Part shown: positions 42,046 through 50,559 of the stretch, piece after piece | Layout of the letters: every line of letters starts with the position of its first letter | Numbering within the stretch: position 1 is the first letter of the stretch | NCBI GenBank assembly: GCA_036504215.1 | Contig: DASXVO010000002.1 | Location: forward strand, 1-64,000 | DNA: 64,000 bases | DNA from: Vicinamibacterales bacterium | GTDB taxonomy: Bacteria > Acidobacteriota > Vicinamibacteria > Vicinamibacterales > Fen-181 | Direction of reading: 5' to 3' | Notes under the pieces: model-generated | What the model saw: the letters and a program-made list of their open reading frames with translations, nothing else | Database searches by the model: none | What the model was told of the DNA's origin: nothing | Translations under genes and position numbers: made by a program

Positions 42046-44637
42046 ATGCACACCATCTTGTCGGATCTCCGCTACGGCGTGAGGACTCTTGCCAGCACCC
42101 CGGGCTTCACGGCCGTGGCGGTGCTCATCCTGGGCATCGGGATTGGGCTGAACACCGCCGTCTTCAGCCTCACCAACATGATCCTGCTGCGGCCCCTGTC
42201 CGGCGAGTCGAAGCCGGGCCAGTTGGCCGCCTTGTATGCATACGACCGCACGCATCCTGACTCGTACCACGAGTTCTCCTACCCGGCCTACGTGGACATC
42301 CGCGACCGGAACGGAGTCTTCGCCCAGACGGCCGGACTGGCAGTCACGATGGTCGGGCTGGGCGAGGGCGAGATGACCCGCCGCGGGTTTGCGTTCATCG
42401 CGACATCCAGTTTGTTCACGCTGTTCGACGCCCGCCCCCCGAAGGGCCGTGCGTTCCTGCCGGACGAGGAGACACCGGGCGCCAACCGGCTGGTCACCGT
42501 CCTAAGCGAGGAGTACTGGCGACGGAGCGGGGCCGACCCCAACATCGTCGGGAAGACGATTCGCATCAACACCCAACCGTTCACGGTGGTCGGCGTCGCC
42601 CCGCGGGGGTTTGGCGGCCCGACGACGATGATCGCACCGGCGGTGTGGCTGCCGACCGGCGTGTACGATCTCGTCGCCGGGAATGGTTTCAGGCGTTCGG
42701 TCAAACGGGCCTTTGCCGATCGGGCCGAGGAAACCCTGTTGCTCTTCGCCCGAATGAGGCCGGGCGTGTCGTTCGACTCGGCCCAGGCCCCGCTCACCGC
42801 CCTGGCGGGGCAACTCGAGCAGGCGTTTCCGGCCGAACACCGACACCTCGGTTTGAAGGTGAGGTCCATCTCGCGGACGGGCATCAGCACGAATCCGCAG
42901 AATGACGGCGACGCGTACACCATGTCCGGCCTGCTCCAGGGCGTGACCGCCATTGTGCTGGTCATCGCGTGCATGAACCTGGCGAACATGCTGCTCGCCC
43001 GTTCGACGAGCCGACGCCGCGAGATCGCGGTGCGGTTCGCGCTGGGGGCCAATCGGGTGGTGGTCGTGCGACAACTCCTGATCGAGGGCTTCGTGCTCTC
43101 GCTCGCCGGGAGCGCCGTCGGCCTGCTCTTCACCTACTGGGCCCTGCGCGCGTTCGGTGTGTCTCTGGATCCGCTCTCGGAACTGATGATCGTTCTCGAC
43201 CCTCGTCCCGACCTTCGGATCCTCGGCGTGGCCCTCGGGTTCGCGGTGTTCGCCACGCTGACCTTCTGTCTGGGACCCTCGCTGCAGCTGCTGCGGACCG
43301 ATGTGTTCGGCGAGTTGAAGGAAGGGGCCCGGGCGGCTGCGACGGGACGGCATCGCTACGTCAGCATGCGTCATGTGCTCGTGGTCGGTCAGGTGGCGCT
43401 GTCGCTCGCGTTACTGACGGCCGCCGGTCTGTTCGTGCGTGGTGCGACCAAGGCCGCGCACGCCGAACCCGGATTCGCTCTCGATCGCAGCGTCGTCGTC
43501 GGAGTCGATCCGAGCCTCACGCGGATCGACGAAAAGGGGGGACGGGACTTCTACCGGCGCGCCCTCGACCGCCTGCGCGCCACGCCGGGCATCGAGGCGG
43601 CCAGCATGGCCTCGATCGTGCCCTTCGGCAACATGAGTGAGACGCGGCGCGTGCGCTTTGTCGGCCAGCCGGTGGCCGACGTGCACGCCGACAACGAGCT
43701 CGGCGGTTCGAGCACATCGTACGGCGCCGGCGGCGGTGATGGGGGCGGCAACGACAGAAACGGCGTGACCGCGGCCTTCTACGTGGTGGGGCGGGACTAC
43801 TTCCAGACGCTCCGCATCCCGATCTTGAGAGGGCGGGGATTCACGGAGACAGAGGAATCGGACGCCACCGGCCCTCGCGTGGCGGTCATCGACGAGCCGA
43901 TGGCCAAACGGCTCTTCAAGGGGGCCGATCCCATCGGACAACACGTGTACATGCCCGATCCGGTCGAGGCCGAGCGCGCTCCGATGGAGGTCGTGGGCAT
44001 CGTCGCGGGTACGCGCCACAGCATGTTCGACACCACGCCGGGGCCGCACATCTTCGTACCGTTCGGGCAGCGCTATCGATCGACGATGACCTTTCACGCC
44101 CGGGTGGCGTCCTCCGGGCCCGCCGCCGAGGCCGTCGCACTCCATGCGATTCGCGAACAACTTCGCGGCGTCGACAGCTCGATCCCGATCGTCCTGTCGA
44201 GCAACATGGCGGATTTCCGCGACCACGGCATGTCGGCGTGGGGTGTGCGCATGGGCGCCCAGATGTTCGCGGCGTTCGGCATCGTCGCGGCGTTCCTGGC
44301 ACTGATCGGCATCTACGGCGTGCGAGCCTACCTCGTCGCGCGCCGCACCAGGGAGATCGGCATACGCATGGCGCTCGGCGCGACGCGGGCCGACGTCCTG
44401 CGGATGGTGCTCCGCGAAGGGATGGTGCTGGTGTCGGTGGGGCTCGTGATCGGCGTGTTCCTGGCCTTTGCGGCTGGAATGAGCCTGCGAGGGATGATCT
44501 ACCAGGTGAGCGAGTACGATCCGGCATCGTTTGTTGGAGCCGCTGTCCTGCTGTCGCTGACCGCACTGGTCGCCTGCTATGTCCCTGCGCTGCGGGCGAC
44601 CAAGGTGGCGCCGACCGTGGCTCTGCGATCGCTGTGA
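42046..44637 (+). CDS. ADOP-type MacB/FtsX-family permease
   Basis: 863 residues, in the size class of acidobacterial duplicated orphan permeases: two MacB-type periplasmic domains and two FtsX-like four-helix bundles in one chain, without a cognate ATPase gene nearby. The start (DLRYGVRTLASTPGFTAVAVLILGIGIGLNTAVFS) and the FtsX motifs (ARSTSRRREIAVRFALGANR near 325 and ARRTREIGIRMALGATR near 770) are diagnostic. An insertion rich in Gly/Asp/Ser (GGSSTSYGAGGGDGGGN) lies around 555. Function is unproven; related MacB proteins export peptides or toxins by mechanotransmission. Confidence 0.85.
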   Translation: MHTILSDLRYGVRTLASTPGFTAVAVLILGIGIGLNTAVFSLTNMILLRPLSGESKPGQLAALYAYDRTHPDSYHEFSYPAYVDIRDRNGVFAQTAGLAVTMVGLGEGEMTRRGFAFIATSSLFTLFDARPPKGRAFLPDEETPGANRLVTVLSEEYWRRSGADPNIVGKTIRINTQPFTVVGVAPRGFGGPTTMIAPAVWLPTGVYDLVAGNGFRRSVKRAFADRAEETLLLFARMRPGVSFDSAQAPLTALAGQLEQAFPAEHRHLGLKVRSISRTGISTNPQNDGDAYTMSGLLQGVTAIVLVIACMNLANMLLARSTSRRREIAVRFALGANRVVVVRQLLIEGFVLSLAGSAVGLLFTYWALRAFGVSLDPLSELMIVLDPRPDLRILGVALGFAVFATLTFCLGPSLQLLRTDVFGELKEGARAAATGRHRYVSMRHVLVVGQVALSLALLTAAGLFVRGATKAAHAEPGFALDRSVVVGVDPSLTRIDEKGGRDFYRRALDRLRATPGIEAASMASIVPFGNMSETRRVRFVGQPVADVHADNELGGSSTSYGAGGGDGGGNDRNGVTAAFYVVGRDYFQTLRIPILRGRGFTETEESDATGPRVAVIDEPMAKRLFKGADPIGQHVYMPDPVEAERAPMEVVGIVAGTRHSMFDTTPGPHIFVPFGQRYRSTMTFHARVASSGPAAEAVALHAIREQLRGVDSSIPIVLSSNMADFRDHGMSAWGVRMGAQMFAAFGIVAAFLALIGIYGVRAYLVARRTREIGIRMALGATRADVLRMVLREGMVLVSVGLVIGVFLAFAAGMSLRGMIYQVSEYDPASFVGAAVLLSLTALVACYVPALRATKVAPTVALRSL

Positions 44638-44676
44638 CCGAACGAACGGAGCCCACTTGGTGCGCCGCCGCCGCGG

Positions 44677-46023
44677 TCACGACAGCCAGCCGAAGTCCCT
44701 CAGCTTCCGGTAGAGGTTCCGCTCGCTGATCCCGAGGATCTTGGCGGCTTGGCCCCGGTGGCCGTGCGTGGCGTCGAGCACGCGACGGATGTGGTCGCGC
44801 TCGAGGTCGTCGAGCGTGGGCAGCGCCGATGCTGGCGCCGAGGCCGGAGGGCGGCGGGGGACGATCGGCAGGTGTTCCGGCCGAATGTCCGGCCCGTCAC
44901 ACGTGACGTGCGCCGCTTCGAGCACGTGCTTCAGCTCGCGGATATTGCCGGGCCAGTCGTGGCCTCTCAGCAGATCGAGCGCTGCGTCTCCCACCTCCCT
45001 CCGGCAGCCGAACCTGTCATTGAGCTGCGCGACGAAATGGCGCGCCAGGAGTTCGATGTCACCGACGCGGTCGCGCAGCGGCGGCGTGTGCACCGAGATG
45101 GTGCTCAGGCGGTAGAACAGATCCTCGCGGAACAGCCCCTGCCGGACCATCGACGTCAGGTCACGGTTCGTCGCGGCCAGCACGCGCACGTCCACTCGGA
45201 TCTCCGACGTGCCTCCGACGTGTCGGAACGTCGAGGTGTCCAGGACGCGCAGGAGTTTCACTTGCGTAGCCGGGCTCACCTCGCCGATCTCGTCGAGGAA
45301 GATCGTCCCGCCGTGCGCCACCTCGAACAACCCGGGCTTCGTGCGCTCCGCGCCGGTGAACGCGCCGCGCTCGTGGCCGAACAGTTCGCTCTGCAGGAGG
45401 TCTTCCTGGAGTGCCGCGCATTCGACCACGACGAACGGCCGTGAGCGCCTGGGACTCCGGGCGTGGATCAGCTTTGCGACGATTTCCTTGCCCGTCCCCG
45501 TCTCGCCTGTGATCAGCACCGTCGAGTCGGCCGGCGCGATGCGCCCGACCAACGCGACGGTCCGGAGGAACTCAGGGCTCTGGCCGACGAAGGCGTTCCC
45601 CATGTCCGGCGGCGTCAAACCACGCTCGAGCAGCGTCGCCCGACAGCTCAGCGAGTGGCGCTCGAGCGCGCGCTGGATGCGCACCTCGAGTTCATCGAGC
45701 GGGCAGGGCTTGGACACGTAGTCGAACGCGCCGGCACGGATCGACTGGATCGCGGTGTCGATGGAACCGTGGCCGGTGAGCATGATGACTTCGCTCGCCG
45801 GGCTTGCCGTACGCAGACGCTCCAGTACCTGGAGCCCGGTCATATCCGGTAGGCTGAGGTCCAGGAGCACGACCTGCGGCTGATAGTCGGCCACGATGCG
45901 GAGGGCCTCGCCGCCCGATGCGGCGGCCGAAACTTCAAAGCCGGAGCGATCGAGTTCTCCAGCCATCACCGTGCGGAACACATCGTCGTCGTCCACGAGG
46001 AGGAGTGATGGTCGTGGTGTCAC
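44677..46023 (-). CDS. Sigma-54 response regulator of the heme-motif kinase
   Basis: A 448-residue NtrC-type regulator. Receiver (about 5-120) with DDDDV, Asp55 in VVLLDLSLPDMTG and Lys in YVSKPCPLDE; AAA+ domain (about 140-370) with Walker A GETGTGKE, the sigma-54 contact loop GAFTGAE, and Walker B GGTIFLDEIGEV; C-terminal Fis-type HTH (about 405-445, GQAAKILGISERNLYRKL). The GTG start at 46023 overlaps the kinase stop as GTGA, so the pair is coupled. It most likely activates the divergent respiratory operon through a sigma-54 promoter at 48071-48085. Confidence 0.9.
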   Translation of the reverse strand: MTPRPSLLLVDDDDVFRTVMAGELDRSGFEVSAAASGGEALRIVADYQPQVVLLDLSLPDMTGLQVLERLRTASPASEVIMLTGHGSIDTAIQSIRAGAFDYVSKPCPLDELEVRIQRALERHSLSCRATLLERGLTPPDMGNAFVGQSPEFLRTVALVGRIAPADSTVLITGETGTGKEIVAKLIHARSPRRSRPFVVVECAALQEDLLQSELFGHERGAFTGAERTKPGLFEVAHGGTIFLDEIGEVSPATQVKLLRVLDTSTFRHVGGTSEIRVDVRVLAATNRDLTSMVRQGLFREDLFYRLSTISVHTPPLRDRVGDIELLARHFVAQLNDRFGCRREVGDAALDLLRGHDWPGNIRELKHVLEAAHVTCDGPDIRPEHLPIVPRRPPASAPASALPTLDDLERDHIRRVLDATHGHRGQAAKILGISERNLYRKLRDFGWLS

Positions 46024-47891
46024 TGTCTCAGATCCTCGGTCGTCCTGCCGGGGAGGGCGGGCAGGGTGACGTCGAACGTCGAGCCGGCGCCAATCGCGCT
46101 CGACACGGTGATGTCGCCGCCGCAGCCCCGTACAAAGTTCAGTGAGAGAAACAGGCCCAGTCCCGTGCCGCCCTTTCGCAGGCTGTAGAACGGTTCGAAG
46201 ATCTGCTTCAGATGCTCGGGTGAGATTCCGCAGCCGGTGTCCTGGACGCGAATGTGGACCTGATCGCCGTCCTCCACGCCGATGTCGACCGTCCCGCCCC
46301 GCTCGCACGCCTGCACGGCGTTGAGCAGCAGATTGATGATCGCGTGCTGCAGCGCCGCCTCGTCCGTGCGCACGCGCAGGCCCTGCACGGGGGAGGCGAA
46401 CGCGATCGTGACGCCGGAGGCACGCGCGGTCGGCTCCACCAGTCGGGCCGCGGCGGAGACGACCGCCGTCGGGTCCACGATGTCTCCAGGGGATGACTGG
46501 CCGCGGGCCATCCGGAGGAAATGCTGCGTGACGCCGCGGCACCTGAGGATCTGCTCACGCGCGATCGTCGCGGCCTCGGCGATGTGCCCTGGACGCGCCT
46601 CATCGGTCTCGAAGGACCGCACGTCACGCAGGATGCCCTCGACGCAGGTGAGCACCGTCGCGAGCGGTGTATTCAGTTCGTGGGAGAATCCGGAGGCGAG
46701 GAGGCCGAGCGACGCGAGCTTGTGCGATTCGGCGAGGGACGCTTCCGCCGCGCGACGGGTCGAGATGTCGCGCCAGACTTCCACGACATGAGTGAGGCGG
46801 CCGTCCTCATTGGCGACCGGCGAGGCGTGGATTTCCTCCCACCGAACGCTTCCGTCAGCGGTCGCGCGCTCGTACAGGCGCACGTGACGCTGGCCGGATT
46901 GGAGGCAGGCGGAGGTCGGACACTGCTCGAGGTCGCAGGCACCCGCCGGCGTGTCCCGGCAGCAGCATCCCAGCACGACCTCGCGGCGCGCGCCCGTGCG
47001 CGCCAGGAAGGCGTCGTTGGCCGCGATGACGGTTCGTGCAGAATCGAGGACCACGATGCCATCGTCGATGCTGTTGATGACGGTTTCCAGTCGCTCGCGC
47101 TGATCTCGAACCTCGCCGACGAGTCCGGTGACCGAGTCGGCCATGACGTTGAACTCCCGGGCGAGCCACGAGATCGTGTCCGAGCCTTCGGCCGTTACGC
47201 GCCGGGCGAGGTCGCCGGAGACAATCTGGCGAGCCGTCGTCTCGAAGCGCTGGAGCCGACGCAGGATCGCGAACCGCACGACAACCGCGATGGCGCCGAC
47301 CAGCACCAGGGTCAGCACGCCCGTGCTCGCGACCATCCAGACGAGGTCGCGGTTGATGGACGCGCGCACGGCGCCAACATTGCGATCGAGGATCAAGATC
47401 CCGTTCATCCGCCGCGTAGCGCCGTGGCACCTGTGGCAGGCGTCGCGGTTGCGGAATGGCACAACCGTGCGGAGGATGGTGCCGCCACTCGTCTCGATGA
47501 CGCGGCTCGATCCGCGCTGCTCGGGCGGGTAACGGTGGCAGGCCTGGCAGGTTGGCGATCCGATCTGAAGATCGGCGCCCCGATCGGCGGGCACGCTCGA
47601 GTAGCGCACATGCCCCTCGCGGTCCAGGAGCACCACGCGCTCGATGGTCGGTTGCCGACCGAACGTCCCGATCATCTCGGCGATCAGCGTCCGGTCGTTC
47701 TCGATCATCTGGTGCTCGAGGGCAGCGCGAATCAGTTCGCCCTGAGCGACGCATGTCTCACGCGCGGTCTCGAGAAGGCTCTCGAAGTGGTGGGTCGAGT
47801 AGAAATACGCAGCAACCACCAGAGCCGAGGACACGGCCACGGTGATGCCAATCGCCAGGCCGACGGTGGTGCCGGTCAGACGCGAGCGCAT
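46020..47891 (-). CDS. Sensor histidine kinase with two periplasmic c-type heme motifs
   Basis: 623 residues. TM1 about 10-31; periplasmic domain about 32-185 with two CxxCH heme motifs, CQACH (115-119) and CHRCH (152-156); TM2 about 186-208; HAMP about 209-262; PAS about 265-380; HisKA with His404 in SGFSHELNTPLATV; ATPase with NLLLNAVQACERGG and GTGLGLFLSLNFV. The PAS domain carries a Cys cluster, CCCRDTPAGACDLEQC plus CL at 329, spaced as if for a metal site. Covalent heme suggests it senses redox state, O2, NO or an electron-transfer partner. It is transcribed divergently from a tetraheme cytochrome/NrfD operon. Confidence 0.85.
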   Translation of the reverse strand: MRSRLTGTTVGLAIGITVAVSSALVVAAYFYSTHHFESLLETARETCVAQGELIRAALEHQMIENDRTLIAEMIGTFGRQPTIERVVLLDREGHVRYSSVPADRGADLQIGSPTCQACHRYPPEQRGSSRVIETSGGTILRTVVPFRNRDACHRCHGATRRMNGILILDRNVGAVRASINRDLVWMVASTGVLTLVLVGAIAVVVRFAILRRLQRFETTARQIVSGDLARRVTAEGSDTISWLAREFNVMADSVTGLVGEVRDQRERLETVINSIDDGIVVLDSARTVIAANDAFLARTGARREVVLGCCCRDTPAGACDLEQCPTSACLQSGQRHVRLYERATADGSVRWEEIHASPVANEDGRLTHVVEVWRDISTRRAAEASLAESHKLASLGLLASGFSHELNTPLATVLTCVEGILRDVRSFETDEARPGHIAEAATIAREQILRCRGVTQHFLRMARGQSSPGDIVDPTAVVSAAARLVEPTARASGVTIAFASPVQGLRVRTDEAALQHAIINLLLNAVQACERGGTVDIGVEDGDQVHIRVQDTGCGISPEHLKQIFEPFYSLRKGGTGLGLFLSLNFVRGCGGDITVSSAIGAGSTFDVTLPALPGRTTEDLRQ

Positions 47892-47918
47892 GAGGTTATG
47901 GGTTCCAGGATGTGGCGC

Positions 47919-47948
47919 ATCGTGACAGATCCCGCTTGCTCCCGTCAA
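47919..47948 (-). promoter_or_regulatory. Candidate sigma-70 promoter of the heme-motif kinase operon
   Basis: On the minus strand TTGACG (47948-47943) and CACGAT (47924-47919) are 18 bases apart, about 28 bases before the ATG at 47891. Confidence 0.35.
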
Positions 47949-48015
47949 ATGCCAGTCGCCGCCCCGCTTCTTCGCCTGAGCGCCCGCCCGCCCTTCCGAC
48001 TGCTCGATCGCTCGG

Positions 48016-48055
48016 CCTGCCATCCTGTCAGAACGGGACCTGACAGAATGGCAGG
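48016..48055. promoter_or_regulatory. Large inverted repeat, candidate activator-binding site
   Basis: Left arm CCTGCCATCCTGTCAG (48016-48031) and right arm CTGACAGAATGGCAGG (48040-48055) are complementary at 15 of 16 positions with an eight-base spacer. Two-fold symmetry of this size suits a Fis-type dimer such as the adjacent NtrC-like regulator. Confidence 0.6.
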
Positions 48056-48070
48056 CGGCGGGGATGACCC

Positions 48071-48085
48071 TGGCGCATTCATCGC
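48071..48085 (+). promoter_or_regulatory. Candidate sigma-54 promoter of the respiratory operon
   Basis: TGGCGC-ATTCA-TCGC matches the -24/-12 consensus TGGCAC-N5-TTGC at most positions, with the invariant GG and GC separated by exactly ten bases. It points toward the gene at 48225 and starts 16 bases after the inverted repeat. The divergent partner is a sigma-54 activator. Confidence 0.55.
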
Positions 48086-48224
48086 GGCTTGGGGCGGAAT
48101 GCACGATCCCGGGATGGCATCGAATCTGCTGCCCCATCCACCGGGACCGCGTGTCCCGGTGGACAACGGTACCGGTCCTGATCGCGCACAGCCGTGAACG
48201 CGCAACGCAGACAGGGGGCGGCCG

Positions 48225-48536
48225 ATGATGTTGTTCCTGATGGCACTCTCGCTCGCGATGTTCGGGCTCGCCATGACCGCGGCGGCCTTTGGCGCGGCGA
48301 CACGCACCGAGCCGACGCCGGAGGTGCCCGCTCGTCCACGAATGGAACTGGCGCCGGAGCGGTTCTTTGCCGAAAGTCGCGCGGCGTTCCATCGTCAACC
48401 GCACGTTCCGGTGGAAGTGCTCCTGCTTCAGATCGAGCAGCACGTGCGCCTCGAGCAGGCGGCCGCCGAGTCGTTCATCAGTTTGCCTTCGGTCGATGTC
48501 CTGAATTGCCGGACGCAGTCGCCGCTCGTCCACTGA
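48225..48536 (+). CDS. Small membrane or exported protein, first gene of the respiratory operon
   Basis: 103 residues. One N-terminal hydrophobic segment (about 3-24) is followed by a soluble region with Pro/Arg-rich linker and a helical stretch (VEVLLLQIEQHVRLEQAAAESF). I recognise no family and no heme or cluster motif. A start is possible at either of two adjacent ATGs (48225, 48228). The position after the sigma-54 promoter and before the cNMP-binding gene suggests a role with the electron-transfer complex, which is inference. Confidence 0.5.
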   Translation: MMLFLMALSLAMFGLAMTAAAFGAATRTEPTPEVPARPRMELAPERFFAESRAAFHRQPHVPVEVLLLQIEQHVRLEQAAAESFISLPSVDVLNCRTQSPLVH

Positions 48537-48604
48537 TCTGACCGCGTCCCGAGTGCTTCGGATGGAAGCCTCGACTCTCGGCCGTCTTCCTGCAGGGGTG
48601 ACCG

Positions 48605-49090
48605 ATGACGGATACCTACCCGGATCTGCTGAAGTCCATGTCGGCTGAGGACGCCGACGCCGTGGTGGCCCTCGCACGCCGTCATTCGCTTCCGAGCGGC
48701 GCGGTGCTGTTCCAATTGGGTGCCGACGCCGACCATCTCTACGTGATCGACCGGGGGCGCGTGAATCTCACGCTGCCCATGCAGGTGTTCGGATCCGAGG
48801 AAGACATCCTCGTCGAGGAGCGGGTGGCGGGTCAGACGCTGGGCTGGTCTGCCTTGATCCCTCCGCACCGGTTCACGCTCAAGGCGACGGCGAAGATCGA
48901 CACGGAACTCCTCGCATTTCCGCGAGCCGCGATGCTGGCCCACTTTGCCAGCCATAGCGAGGTGGGCTACGCCGTCGTGAGGAATGTCGCCGCAACGGTC
49001 GGTCAGCGCCTCCAGGTGTTCCAGGCGATGTGGTTGCGCGAGATGAAGCGTGTGCTCGAGTTGTCGCACGGCACCGGGAGCACGCTGTGA
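48605..49090 (+). CDS. Cyclic-nucleotide-binding-domain protein without DNA-binding domain
   Basis: 161 residues, essentially one CRP-like cNMP-binding beta barrel (about 15-125: LPSGAVLFQLGADADHLYVIDRGRVNLT, AGQTLGWSALIPPHRFTLKATA) followed by one long helix. There is no helix-turn-helix, so it is not a CRP-type repressor or activator. The Glu/Arg pocket of cAMP binders is not obvious. In respiratory operons such proteins may regulate the enzyme itself. Its stop overlaps the tetraheme cytochrome start as GTGA. Confidence 0.75.
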   Translation: MTDTYPDLLKSMSAEDADAVVALARRHSLPSGAVLFQLGADADHLYVIDRGRVNLTLPMQVFGSEEDILVEERVAGQTLGWSALIPPHRFTLKATAKIDTELLAFPRAAMLAHFASHSEVGYAVVRNVAATVGQRLQVFQAMWLREMKRVLELSHGTGSTL

Positions 49091-49614
49091 GGTCGGGCGC
49101 GAGATGCGGGCTCGGGCTCGGCGTGGCCTCGCTTCTCGTCGTGCTGACTGGTGACGGGCTGAGTGCGCAGGGCCTGCCGCAGCGGCTGGCCGAGCGGATC
49201 GAAGTTCCTCCGCCTCCGTTTTCCGACGGGGTCTTCCCGTGCTCCGCCTGCCACGCGTCGATGAAGGTCAACCGGACGCGTCGCCCGCTTGCCGACATGC
49301 ACACCGACATCATCCTGACGCACGACGCCGAGCACCGCTGGTGCCTCGACTGCCACGACGCCGAGAACCGCGACGTGCTCCACCTGGCGGGCGGCGAGCG
49401 CGTGCCGTTCGACGAGTCGTATCGCCTGTGCGGCCAGTGTCATGGCGAGAAGTATCGCGACTGGCGGGTCGGGGTGCACGGACGCCGGACCGGCGACTGG
49501 AACGGGCACAAGGCATACCTGCTCTGCGCCAACTGCCACAACCCGCACCAGCCGCGCTTCAAGGCCCTCGAGCCCAAGCCCGCACCCGTGCGCCCGGGCC
49601 GCCCGGGACGGTAG
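49087..49614 (+). CDS. Periplasmic tetraheme cytochrome c
   Basis: 175 residues. A signal peptide (about 1-27, ending LSAQ) and four CxxCH motifs: CSACH, CLDCH, CGQCH and CANCH, so four covalent hemes. The rest is rich in His and Arg, with candidates for distal ligands (MHTDIILTH, HLAGGE). Order and type match NrfB- or DsrJ-like electron carriers that take electrons from an NrfD/ferredoxin quinol dehydrogenase. GTG start coupled to the upstream cNMP-binding gene. Confidence 0.82.
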   Translation: MRSGARCGLGLGVASLLVVLTGDGLSAQGLPQRLAERIEVPPPPFSDGVFPCSACHASMKVNRTRRPLADMHTDIILTHDAEHRWCLDCHDAENRDVLHLAGGERVPFDESYRLCGQCHGEKYRDWRVGVHGRRTGDWNGHKAYLLCANCHNPHQPRFKALEPKPAPVRPGRPGR

Positions 49615-49628
49615 CCAGGAGAGTTGCG

Positions 49629-50552
49629 ATGGATCGACGCGTGATTCCCGCGGCGGCCGTTGCCGCGCGCGAGGACGTTGGACCGGCGAAGCCGTCCCGG
49701 GTGTCCCGCCGGGAGTTCGGTTCGTGCGTCGCGGCGGCTGCCGCCGGGTGGCTGATGACCGCGTGCGGTCCGCGGCGCCTGCACGAACTGTCGAAGGACC
49801 GCCTTCGCGCGCGCCTCCGGGACCTCGAGCGCGAGTACTCGGAGCGATACGCCGCGCCGGTCACGGTGACCGACACGCCGGCCATGCCGAATGTCCTGTT
49901 CGCCTACGCTCTGGACATCTCGCGGTGTGTCGGGTGCCGCCGGTGCGTCTACGCGTGCGTGGACGAGAACAATCAATCCCGCGACCCGCAGGTCCACTGG
50001 ATCAGGGTGCTCCAGATGGACAAGGACCGCGGTGTGGATTTCACGCACGCCGATCCCTACTATGCGCCCAGGGAGGTGCCCGAGGAGGGCCACTTCTATG
50101 TACCGGTCGCCTGCCAGCAGTGTCGCAACGCCCCCTGCACGAAGGTGTGCCCGACGGGCGCCACGTGGACCGAGCCAGACGGGATCGTCGTCATCGACTA
50201 TGACTGGTGCATCGGGTGCCGCTACTGCATGGCGGCGTGTCCGTACGGCGCGCGCCATTTCAACTGGAGTGAGCCGTCGATTCCCCGGGGACAGCTGAAC
50301 GCGAAGACTCACGTGCTCGGCAACCGGCCGCGTCCGAAGGGCGTCGTCGAGAAGTGCACGTTCTGCATCCAACGGACGAGAGACGGCCGCTACCCGGCCT
50401 GCGTCGAGGCGTGCCCGGTCGGCGCGCGGAAGTTCGGCAACCTGCTCGACCCCGACAGCGAGATTCGGTACATCATCGAGCACAAGCGCGTGCTCGTCCT
50501 CAAGGAAGACATCAACACCGTTCCGAAGTTCTTCTACTTCTACGCCACGTGA
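49629..50552 (+). CDS. Tat-exported 4Fe-4S electron-transfer protein (NrfC/DsrO-like)
   Basis: 307 residues. The N terminus has a Tat-type motif SRREFGSCV followed by a hydrophobic stretch and a possible lipobox LMTAC, so it probably reaches the periplasmic face. Sixteen cluster Cys are visible in four sets: CVGCRRCVYAC, CQQCRNAPCTKVCP, CIGCRYCMAACP and CTFCIQRTRDGRYPACVEACP, enough for four [4Fe-4S] clusters. It shuttles electrons between NrfD and the tetraheme cytochrome. AGGAG precedes the ATG by eight bases. Confidence 0.87.
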   Translation: MDRRVIPAAAVAAREDVGPAKPSRVSRREFGSCVAAAAAGWLMTACGPRRLHELSKDRLRARLRDLEREYSERYAAPVTVTDTPAMPNVLFAYALDISRCVGCRRCVYACVDENNQSRDPQVHWIRVLQMDKDRGVDFTHADPYYAPREVPEEGHFYVPVACQQCRNAPCTKVCPTGATWTEPDGIVVIDYDWCIGCRYCMAACPYGARHFNWSEPSIPRGQLNAKTHVLGNRPRPKGVVEKCTFCIQRTRDGRYPACVEACPVGARKFGNLLDPDSEIRYIIEHKRVLVLKEDINTVPKFFYFYAT

Positions 50553-50559
50553 GGTGCGC

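Larger units (their letters stand above)
47892..48224. other. 333-base divergent regulatory region of kinase and respiratory operon
   Basis: No gene is visible. It contains, from left to right, a kinase promoter candidate (47919-47948, minus), a near-perfect 16+16 inverted repeat (48016-48055) and a sigma-54 promoter candidate reading right (48071-48085). GGGACCGCG-TGT-CCCGGTGG near 48150 could form a further imperfect hairpin in the leader. Confidence 0.6.

Noticed and set aside
47945-48307. Minus-strand open frame in the kinase/respiratory intergenic region
   Set aside because: Overlaps the palindrome, sigma-54 promoter and the small membrane gene; Arg/Ser/Pro-rich shadow composition.
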